A stretch of 64,000 nt of DNA from Sphingomonas sp. (GTDB lineage: Bacteria > Pseudomonadota > Alphaproteobacteria > Sphingomonadales > Sphingomonadaceae), in contig QFPK01000010.1 of the NCBI GenBank assembly GCA_003248865.1, positions 1-64,000 on the forward strand. The letters run 5' to 3'. Every line of letters begins with the position of its first letter. The stretch's first letter is position 1. The position numbers and the translations under genes were made by a program. Shown piece by piece: positions 41,754-48,395 of this stretch. The notes below the pieces were generated by a model. The model saw nothing but the letters and a program-made list of their open reading frames with translations. It did not search any database and was not told the DNA's origin.

Positions 41754-42551
41754 ATGACAGACCAGACATCCCGTATGCCCGCCCTCTTCATCGGCCATGG
41801 CAGCCCGATGAACACGCTTGACCGCAACGTCTGGACGGACGGTTGGCGCGCGTTGGGCACCGAACTGCCGCGGCCGCGTGCGCTGCTTGTGGTGTCGGCC
41901 CACTGGTATATCGGCGCCACCGCCGTCACCGCGATGCCGCGCCCGCGCACCATCCATGATTTCCGCGGCTTTCCGCCTGAATTGTTCGCCTTCCAGTATA
42001 ACGCGCCCGGCGCGCCCGATGTGGCGCGCGAGGTGGCGGAGATCGCCAAGCCCACCCCTGTTTCGCTGGATGAAACGCAATGGGGGCTGGACCATGGCAC
42101 CTGGAGCGTGCTGGCCCATCTGTTCCCGGATGCCGACATTCCGGTCGTGCAGCTCTCCATCGATGCGACGAAGGGCGGCGAGCATCATCTGGATCTCGCG
42201 CGGCGGCTGGCGCCCCTGCGCGACAAGGGCGTGATGATCATCGGCAGCGGCAATGTCGTGCACAATCTGGGCCGCATCGACTGGCACGCCGGCGACAAGG
42301 GCGCCGACTGGGCCGACCGCTTTGACCTGCATGTCGAGCAGCTGATGCGCGAGCGCCCCGGCGACATCCTGGAAAGCCTGCGCCACCCGGATGCCCGCCC
42401 GTCCATTCCCACGCCGGACCATTTCATCCCGGTGCTGACGGCTGCCGGCCTGGCAGCTGAAAGCGGCGAGACGGTCGACACGATGTTCGAGGGCCGCACC
42501 ATGGGGTCGCTTTCCATGACGAGCTATGCGGTGGGGCTGACGCGACACTAG
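41754..42551 (+). CDS. LigB/YgiD-type extradiol dioxygenase
   Basis: 265 residues from ATG 41754. Metal-ligand His residues are in FIGHGSPMN (N-terminus), VVSAHWYIG and the GLDHGTWSVL block, with a further HNLGR in GSGNVVHNLGRIDW. This is the 4,5-DOPA-extradiol-dioxygenase-like group, which cleaves catecholic rings using Fe(II) or Zn. The physiological substrate is unclear. A probable promoter lies between the terminator at 41693 and the start. Confidence 0.92.
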   Translation: MTDQTSRMPALFIGHGSPMNTLDRNVWTDGWRALGTELPRPRALLVVSAHWYIGATAVTAMPRPRTIHDFRGFPPELFAFQYNAPGAPDVAREVAEIAKPTPVSLDETQWGLDHGTWSVLAHLFPDADIPVVQLSIDATKGGEHHLDLARRLAPLRDKGVMIIGSGNVVHNLGRIDWHAGDKGADWADRFDLHVEQLMRERPGDILESLRHPDARPSIPTPDHFIPVLTAAGLAAESGETVDTMFEGRTMGSLSMTSYAVGLTRH

Positions 42552-42598
42552 AGCGGTTTTCGGCCGCTCCAGGTCTGTCGAGGCTGGCTTTTGCGGCC

Positions 42599-43198
42599 TT
42601 ACCGCAGGGGCGGGTGAAAGGCCGCCCGCGCCCTGGCGGCCCGGTCGTGGATCACACAGCCTTCGGCATGATCGTTGATCAGCCCCATCGCCTGCAGAAA
42701 GGCATGGACCGTGGTGGGGCCGACGAAGCGCCAGCCGCGTTTCTTCAGATCCTTAGACAAGGCGATGGAAGTGGCGGACGTGGAAGCGAGACGCGGCTGC
42801 GCCCCGGGCTCAGGCTCGAACCGCCAGATATAGGCACCGAGCGAGCCCTGCTCCGCGATCAGTTCCCGTGCACGGGCGGCATTGTTGATCACCGCCTCGA
42901 TCTTGCCACGGTGGCGCACGATGCCGGCATCCTGCAGCAGCCGTGCCACATCCGTTTCGGTGAAGGCAGCCACCCGGTCGATGTCGAAGCCGTGGAAGGC
43001 AGCCCGAAAATTTTCCCGCTTCATCAGGATGGTGCGCCAGCTGAGACCGGACTGGAAGGCTTCCAGGCTCAACTTCTCGAACAGTCGCCGGTCGTCGGAG
43101 ACGGGGAAACCCCATTCGGTGTCATGATAGGCGAGATAGTCCGGCGTGGCGGTGCCCCAGCTGCAGCGCGGCAGACCATCCGGGCCGGGAATTGTCAC
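42599..43198 (-). CDS. tag: DNA-3-methyladenine glycosylase I
   Basis: 199 residues from GTG 43198, in a GTGA overlap with the hydrolase upstream. Zinc ligands fit the Tag family: Cys and His in RCSWGTATPDYLAYHDTEWG, and His/Cys in INDHAEGC. The core LEAFQSGLSWRTIL and FVGPTTVHAFLQAMG also match. It excises N3-methyladenine from alkylated DNA. The start was chosen by homology and coupling rather than the longer open frame. Confidence 0.95.
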   Translation of the reverse strand: MTIPGPDGLPRCSWGTATPDYLAYHDTEWGFPVSDDRRLFEKLSLEAFQSGLSWRTILMKRENFRAAFHGFDIDRVAAFTETDVARLLQDAGIVRHRGKIEAVINNAARARELIAEQGSLGAYIWRFEPEPGAQPRLASTSATSIALSKDLKKRGWRFVGPTTVHAFLQAMGLINDHAEGCVIHDRAARARAAFHPPLR

Positions 43199-43851
43199 AG
43201 CACGGCGTCGCCGACGAAAGGATTGGTCTGACGCTCCCGCCCGAAGGTGCTGATGGGGCCGTGGCCGGGCACGAAGGCGGTCTGGTTGCCCAGCGGCCAG
43301 AGCCGGCTGGTGATGCTGGCGACCAGCTGCTGGAAATCGCCCTTGGGGAAATCGGTGCGGCCGACGCTGCCCTGGAACAGCACATCGCCCACGATGGCAA
43401 GGTTCGAGGGCGGGTGGTGGAAGATCACATGGCCCGGCGTGTGGCCGGGGCAGTGATAGACATCCAGCGTCAGATTGCCGACCGTCACCTGGTCGCCGTC
43501 GTGCAGCCAGCGGTCCGGCGTGAAGGCGGTGGCGCCGGCGATGCCATATTGCGCGCCCACCGTCGGGTTCATGTCGATCCAGAATTTGTCGTCCGGGTGC
43601 GGGCCTTCGATGGGCACGCCGAGCCGCTCGGCCAGCACGCCGGTCAGCCCGCAATGATCGATATGGCCGTGCGTCACCAGCAGCTTCTCGATGGTGACGC
43701 CCTGCTCGGCCGCCACCTTCAGCAGATGATCGAGATCGCCGCCCGGATCTGTGAAGGCGCCCTTCATGGTTTCCGTGCACCAGATCAGCGTGCAATTCTG
43801 CTGCAGCGGGGTGACCGGCACGATGACCGCCTTCATGGGGGGATTTGACAT
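43195..43851 (-). CDS. Metallo-beta-lactamase-fold hydrolase (glyoxalase II-like)
   Basis: 218 residues from ATG 43851. HxHxDH motif in LLVTHGHIDHCG, second-metal His/Asp in HCPGHTPGHVIFHH and IVGDVLFQGSVGRTDF, and the terminal His in FVPGHGPISTFGRE. It belongs to the YcbL/glyoxalase-II-like group. Cotranscribed with tag by overlap. The start codon is six bases from the large inverted repeat at 43857-43896. Confidence 0.92.
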   Translation of the reverse strand: MSNPPMKAVIVPVTPLQQNCTLIWCTETMKGAFTDPGGDLDHLLKVAAEQGVTIEKLLVTHGHIDHCGLTGVLAERLGVPIEGPHPDDKFWIDMNPTVGAQYGIAGATAFTPDRWLHDGDQVTVGNLTLDVYHCPGHTPGHVIFHHPPSNLAIVGDVLFQGSVGRTDFPKGDFQQLVASITSRLWPLGNQTAFVPGHGPISTFGRERQTNPFVGDAVL

Positions 43852-43856
43852 AGCTT

Positions 43857-43896
43857 CCATGTGGCATTGCGGGCGGCGCGCCGCAATGCCACATGG
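43857..43896. repeat. 16-bp perfect inverted repeat between divergent genes
   Basis: CCATGTGGCATTGCGG (43857-43872) and CCGCAATGCCACATGG (43881-43896), spacer of 8 bases. It sits in the leaders of both the leftward hydrolase/tag operon and the rightward ABC exporter, so it can act as operator DNA or as a strong RNA hairpin. Confidence 0.8.
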
Positions 43897-43902
43897 CGGG
43901 GC

Positions 43903-45735
43903 GTGAGTCCGCCCGTCCCTGCCCAGCCCCAGCCGCCAGCCGAACCCGGCTTCGCGACGCTGAAGCGCTTCCTGCCCTATCTGTGGCCGGCGGATCAGCC
44001 GCAGCTGAAGCTGCGCATCGTGATCGCGCTGGCGCTGGTGCTGGTCTCCAAGGCGATCCAGCTGTCCATGGGTTTCCTGTATGCGGGCGCGGTCGACCGG
44101 ATGGCGCCGGGCCTCGAATCCGGCGCCATGGTCGCCATCGCGCTGGTGGTCGCCTATGCGGGTGCGCGCTTCGGATCGGTGCTGTTCGACAATCTGCGCA
44201 ATGTGGTGTTCGAACGCGTCGGGCAGGATGCCACACGGCGGCTGGCCGAACATGTATTCGCGCACCTGCACCGGCTGTCGCTTCGCTTCCACATGAACCG
44301 TTCCACCGGCGCGCTGGCGAAGGTGGTGGAACGCGGCACCAAGTCCATCGACGTGATGCTGTATTTCCTGCTGTTCAACATTGCCCCCACGCTGATCGAG
44401 CTGGCAGCCGTGGCCGTGATCTTCTGGACCCGCTTCGGCGTGGAACTGGTGCTCGCGACCGGCGTGATGGTCGTCGCCTATATCCTGTTCACCCAGAAGG
44501 TGACGGACTGGCGCAATGCCCTGCGCGAGGAGATGAACGACCTGGACACCGCCACGGTCGCGCGCAGCGTGGACAGCCTGCTGAACTATGAAACGGTGAA
44601 ATATTTCACGGCTGAGGGGCGCGAGAGCGACTATTACGGCCGCGTCGCCCGCCGCTATGCCGACGCGGCGGTAAAGTCCGAAAATTCGCTGGCGTTCCTG
44701 AACATCGGCCAGTCGCTGCTGACCAACCTGCTGATGGCGGGCGCCATGGCCTACAGCGTCTGGGGCTGGAGCCAGGGCAGATTCTCCACCGGCGACGTGG
44801 TGCTGGTCAACACGCTGCTCACCCAGCTGTTCCGCCCGCTGGACCTGCTGGGCATGGTCTATCGCACCATCCGGCAGGGGCTGGTCGACATGGCCGCCAT
44901 GTTCGCGCTCATCGATTCCGAAACCGAGATCGAAGACGCCCCCAACGCCCATCCGCTGGCCGTGGTGGCCGGCGAAATCCGCTTCGAGGCCGTGCGCTTC
45001 GGCTATGAACCCGAACGCACAATCCTGAACGGAATCAGCTTCACGGTGTCCGCCGGCACCCGCACCGCCATCGTCGGTCCGTCAGGCAGCGGCAAGTCCA
45101 CCATCGCCCGACTACTGTTCCGCTTCTATGACGTGGAGGCGGGCCGCATCCTGATCGACGGGCAGGACCTGCGCGACATCACCCAGACCTCGCTGCGCGC
45201 CGCCATTGGCATCGTCCCGCAGGATACCGTGCTGTTCAACGACAGCATCGGCTACAACATCGCCTATGGCCGAGACGGCGCGACCCCGGCAGATGTGGCC
45301 GCCGCCGCCCGCTCCGCCCAGATCGCCGGTTTCATCGAATCCCTGCCGGACGGCTATGACACCAAGGTCGGCGAGCGTGGCCTGAAGCTCTCCGGCGGAG
45401 AAAAGCAGCGCGTGGCAATCGCCCGCACCCTGCTGAAGAACCCACCCATCCTGATCCTGGACGAAGCCACCAGCGCACTCGATTCCGCCACCGAGGCCGG
45501 AATTCAGGATGCACTGGAACTGGCGGAACAAGGCCGCACCACGCTGGTGATCGCGCACCGCCTGTCCACCATCGTCGATGCTGATCAGATTCTTGTGATG
45601 CGCGGCGGGACCATCGTGGAACGCGGCACCCACGCGCAACTGCTGGCCGAAAACGGTCTCTATTCAGATCTGTGGGCGATGCAGGCGTCCGAGGATGAAG
45701 CCCGGATCGGCGACGATCACTCGGCGGTGCTGTAA
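43903..45735 (+). CDS. Atm1/HMT1-type ABC exporter (fused permease and ATPase)
   Basis: 610 residues from GTG 43903. The frame opens at 43861, but that lies inside the inverted repeat. Six-helix transmembrane domain (~40-320) with the Atm1-type stretch SVDSLLNYETVKYFTAEGRE. ATPase has Walker A GPSGSGKST, signature KLSGGEKQRVAIAR, Walker B PILILDEATS and the H-loop IAHRLSTI. This subfamily exports glutathione-linked sulfur or metal conjugates. Its end overlaps a small opposite-strand gene. Confidence 0.95.
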   Translation: MSPPVPAQPQPPAEPGFATLKRFLPYLWPADQPQLKLRIVIALALVLVSKAIQLSMGFLYAGAVDRMAPGLESGAMVAIALVVAYAGARFGSVLFDNLRNVVFERVGQDATRRLAEHVFAHLHRLSLRFHMNRSTGALAKVVERGTKSIDVMLYFLLFNIAPTLIELAAVAVIFWTRFGVELVLATGVMVVAYILFTQKVTDWRNALREEMNDLDTATVARSVDSLLNYETVKYFTAEGRESDYYGRVARRYADAAVKSENSLAFLNIGQSLLTNLLMAGAMAYSVWGWSQGRFSTGDVVLVNTLLTQLFRPLDLLGMVYRTIRQGLVDMAAMFALIDSETEIEDAPNAHPLAVVAGEIRFEAVRFGYEPERTILNGISFTVSAGTRTAIVGPSGSGKSTIARLLFRFYDVEAGRILIDGQDLRDITQTSLRAAIGIVPQDTVLFNDSIGYNIAYGRDGATPADVAAAARSAQIAGFIESLPDGYDTKVGERGLKLSGGEKQRVAIARTLLKNPPILILDEATSALDSATEAGIQDALELAEQGRTTLVIAHRLSTIVDADQILVMRGGTIVERGTHAQLLAENGLYSDLWAMQASEDEARIGDDHSAVL

Positions 45736-45851
45736 ACCCCGGTCTCGCCGCCGCCGAAGCTGTTCGCGGCAGCGACAAAGGAAAAGCCGCCGAGGAAACC
45801 CAGCGCCATCGCGATCAGCAGTATCTGCCTGTTCGACATCATCACGCTCAT
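45717..45851 (-). CDS. Putative 44-residue membrane/secreted small protein
   Basis: ATG at 45851 preceded by AAAGGTTCGGG. The product MSVMMSNRQILLIAMALGFL, then GGFSFVAAANSFGGGETG, has one hydrophobic segment that could be a signal or anchor. Converges with and overlaps the exporter by 19 bases. No homologue recalled. Size, ribosome site and plausible composition are the only support. Confidence 0.45.
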   Translation of the reverse strand: MSVMMSNRQILLIAMALGFLGGFSFVAAANSFGGGETGVYSTAE

Positions 45852-45997
45852 GTCCCGAACCTTTCGCGACTCCGCCCACCCCAAAGATGCGCGGCCGCGA
45901 TTGCATCCTGATGGCAGCCGGCCTCCGAAGCCAAGTTAACGATTGTAACGGACGGTCGGGCGGCGGGTTGAGAGGAGGGTTCGGCGAAGGCTTTTTT

Positions 45998-46098
45998 GCC
46001 TCCGGCGGGCAGGGAAATGATTTCCCTGCACCCTCAACGTTGGCGTTGCGCGCTGCACTGATTTTGCGTGCGTGAGCTGGTTTGATTGCCTGCGGCGC
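45998..46098 (+). repeat. Dispersed hairpin repeat, copy C
   Basis: TTTTTTGCCTCCGGCGGGC leads into GCAGGGAAATGATTTCCCTGC-type hairpin, then ACCCTCAACGTTGGCGTTGCG, and finally GGTTTGATTGCCTGCGGCGC. It lies tail to tail with copy D, so the GCCTGCGGCGC ends form a large palindrome across 46088-46121. Confidence 0.85.
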
Positions 46099-46110
46099 TG
46101 GAACTCGCTC

Positions 46111-46200
46111 GCGCCGCAGGCAATCAAATCGCACCGTCAGCACAATCTCAAACGAGTAGCTTACGAATGTGGGTGCAGGGAGATCATCTCCCTGCCGGGG
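46111..46200 (-). repeat. Dispersed hairpin repeat, copy D
   Basis: In minus orientation: CCGGCAGGGAGATGATCTCC with CTGCACCCACATTCG, then a diverged middle and GATTTGATTGCCTGCGGCGC. It shares both ends and the hairpin with copy C, but the interior has drifted. Confidence 0.75.
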
Positions 46201-46229
46201 TGAAGGGGCAGAGCCCCTTCCTTACACCC

Positions 46230-47000
46230 TCAGACGTTCGCGCCGGCCGTGATCGGCCCTTCGGACCGGCCATGCACGAACTGGTCCACAAACGCGTTGC
46301 CGCTGTTGTCCAGCTCGGAGACCGGCCCGTCCCACAGGATGCGGCCGCCGTGCAGCATGGCGATGCGGTCGGCGATGTGCCGGGCGGAGGCCATGTCGTG
46401 GGTGATCGTCAGCGCGGTGGCGCCCATTGCGCTCACCTGCTGGCGGATCAGCGCGTTGATGGTGTCGGCGCGGATCGGATCGAGCCCGGTGGTGGGTTCG
46501 TCGAAGAACAGGATTTCCGGGCTGGCGGCGATGGCGCGGGCCAGCGCGACGCGCTTCTGCATCCCGCCCGACAGCTCCGACGGCCGCAGGTCCGCCACGC
46601 GCGGCTCCAGCCCGACCTTGGTGAGATTTTCCACCGCCAGCCGGTGCATTTCGGCGCCGCTGCCCAGCTTGCCCTGTGTCAGCGCGAAGGTGACGTTGCG
46701 CCACACGGGCAGCGAATCGAAAAGCGCCCCGCCCTGGAACAGCATGCCGAAGCGGGCTCGGGCCTGCTCCAGCGCCTTGCCCTTCAGGCCCACCAGTTCC
46801 TGACCGTCCAGCTTGATGGAGCCGGCATCGGGCTGGATCAGCCCCAGGATGCACTTCAGCAGCACCGATTTGCCGGTGCCAGAGCCGCCGATGATGACGA
46901 GGCTTTCGCCCACCGCCACATCCAGATCGACGCCGTCCAGCACGACCTTCGGCCCGAAGGCCTTCTTCAGGCCCCGGATAGAGATGCGGGGCACGCTCAT
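46230..47000 (-). CDS. MlaF-like ABC ATPase for lipid transport
   Basis: 256 residues from ATG 47000, overlapping the permease stop by four bases. ISIRGLKKAFGPKVVLDGVD, Walker A IIGGSGTGKSV, FQGGALFDSLPVWRNV, signature PSELSGGMQKRVALAR and Walker B ILFFDEPTTGLDP. These match MlaF, the ATPase that energises phospholipid trafficking between inner and outer membrane. No MlaD, MlaC or MlaB gene lies downstream in this window. Confidence 0.92.
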   Translation of the reverse strand: MSVPRISIRGLKKAFGPKVVLDGVDLDVAVGESLVIIGGSGTGKSVLLKCILGLIQPDAGSIKLDGQELVGLKGKALEQARARFGMLFQGGALFDSLPVWRNVTFALTQGKLGSGAEMHRLAVENLTKVGLEPRVADLRPSELSGGMQKRVALARAIAASPEILFFDEPTTGLDPIRADTINALIRQQVSAMGATALTITHDMASARHIADRIAMLHGGRILWDGPVSELDNSGNAFVDQFVHGRSEGPITAGANV

Positions 47001-47791
47001 CCGCCGAACACCGCGACGGTAATGGCCAGGTTGAACATCAGGATCAGGATGAAGGCGGTGACCACGCTGTTGGTGGTGGCACGCCCCACGCCGGCCGCGC
47101 CGCCGCCCGAACGATAGCCATGATAGCAGCCAGCCAGCGCCAGCAGGAAGCCGAACACGGCAGCCTTCACCAGCGACGACACGACATCGTCCGTTTCCAG
47201 ATAGCGCATGGTGGTGGCGAGATAGGTGCTGCCGTTGAACCCCAGCCGGTAAACCGCCAGCGCATAACCGCCCAGAATGCCGATAATGTTGGCGACACCC
47301 ACCAGCACCGGCATCATCAGCGTGGCCGCCACGATCCGCGGCGCGATCAGATAGCGCCAGGGGTCGGTGCGCAGCGTCACCATCGCATCCAGTTGTTCCG
47401 TCACGCGCATCGTCGCCAGCTCGGCGGCAATCGCCGAGGAGACGCGGCCGGCCACCATCAGGCCGGCCAGCACCGGGCCCAGTTCGCGCACCATGGCGAT
47501 CACGGTGACGGCGGGCACCGTCGATTCCGCAGAGAAGCGCTGCCCGCCCACATAGATCTGCTGCGCGAGCGCGGCGCCGGTGAAGACGGCTGTCATGCCA
47601 ACCACCGGCAGCGAGAACCAGCCGATCAGCGCCATCTGCTCGAACAGGCGCGCGGGATACCAGGGCGGTGTCAGCACGGCGCGCACGGCTTTCGCGGCAA
47701 AGATCGCAAGCCGGCCGATGCCGGCCAGCAACGAAAGCGCGAAGCTGCCCAGCGCGATCAGCGGGCGGAAAAGAGTGTCGGCGACGGCCAT
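46997..47791 (-). CDS. MlaE-family lipid transport permease
   Basis: 264 residues. MlaE/YrbE fold with SLPVVGMTAVFTGAALAQQIY, VVMIRELGPVLAGLMVAGRVSSA-like block (here VIAMVRELGPVLAGLMVAGR), TMRVTEQLDAM and RIVAATLMMPVLVGVANIIGI. Five or so membrane segments. First gene of the two-gene mlaE-mlaF unit. Sits about 60 bases from the phosphatase gene, in the same direction. Confidence 0.93.
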   Translation of the reverse strand: MAVADTLFRPLIALGSFALSLLAGIGRLAIFAAKAVRAVLTPPWYPARLFEQMALIGWFSLPVVGMTAVFTGAALAQQIYVGGQRFSAESTVPAVTVIAMVRELGPVLAGLMVAGRVSSAIAAELATMRVTEQLDAMVTLRTDPWRYLIAPRIVAATLMMPVLVGVANIIGILGGYALAVYRLGFNGSTYLATTMRYLETDDVVSSLVKAAVFGFLLALAGCYHGYRSGGGAAGVGRATTNSVVTAFILILMFNLAITVAVFGG

Positions 47792-47851
47792 CTGCGCTGC
47801 TGGTAGCGGGGGAGACGGGGGAACGGCAAGCCCGTGGCTCGCCTTCCCGCG

Positions 47852-48391
47852 TCAATCGTCCGGACCGAGGGTGGAATCGAGGTCGCGCGGGCGCACGAAC
47901 GTCACCAGCCGACCCGCCATATGCTCTTCCGCCGCCGCCCAGCTTTCCGCATCCAGCTCGATGGTGGCGAAGGTGGCAGTGGGATACTTGATCTCGGCTT
48001 CGGCCCTGAGAGCCGAGACATCTTCCTCGGTCGCCAGCAGCAGCAAGTCTTCCAGCCCCGGATTGTGGCCGATCAGCAGCAGCGTCTCCACGCTGTCCGG
48101 CGTTTCGCGCACGAGATCGAACAGCGATGCAGCAGAGGCCATGTAGATGCGCTTGTCGAATGCAGGCGCCAGCTTGCGGCCCAGCCCGGCTTCCACGCCC
48201 TCGATGGTCTGGCGGATGCGCAGCGCGGGCGAGGCGATCACGGCGTCAAAGGCCAGCCCCTGTTCCTTCAGCCATTCGCCCATGCGGCGCGCGGCGCGAT
48301 GGCCCCGGCCGTTCAGTGGCCGGTCGAAGTCCCGCTCGACCGGATCGTCCCAGCTGGATTTCGCGTGGCGCAACAGATTGAGACGCTTCAT
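47852..48391 (-). CDS. SixA-type histidine phosphatase
   Basis: 179 residues. The RHG-type catalytic motif is LNLLRHAKSSWDD at the N-terminus, then RPLNGRGHRAARRMGEWL, ASPALRIRQTIEGV and LLLIGHNPGLEDLLLL with the second catalytic His. SixA acts on phosphohistidine in E. coli; this close type is widespread in alphaproteobacteria. Four bases after the DinG-like gene, so probably one transcript. Confidence 0.9.
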   Translation of the reverse strand: MKRLNLLRHAKSSWDDPVERDFDRPLNGRGHRAARRMGEWLKEQGLAFDAVIASPALRIRQTIEGVEAGLGRKLAPAFDKRIYMASAASLFDLVRETPDSVETLLLIGHNPGLEDLLLLATEEDVSALRAEAEIKYPTATFATIELDAESWAAAEEHMAGRLVTFVRPRDLDSTLGPDD

Positions 48392-48395
48392 AGGG

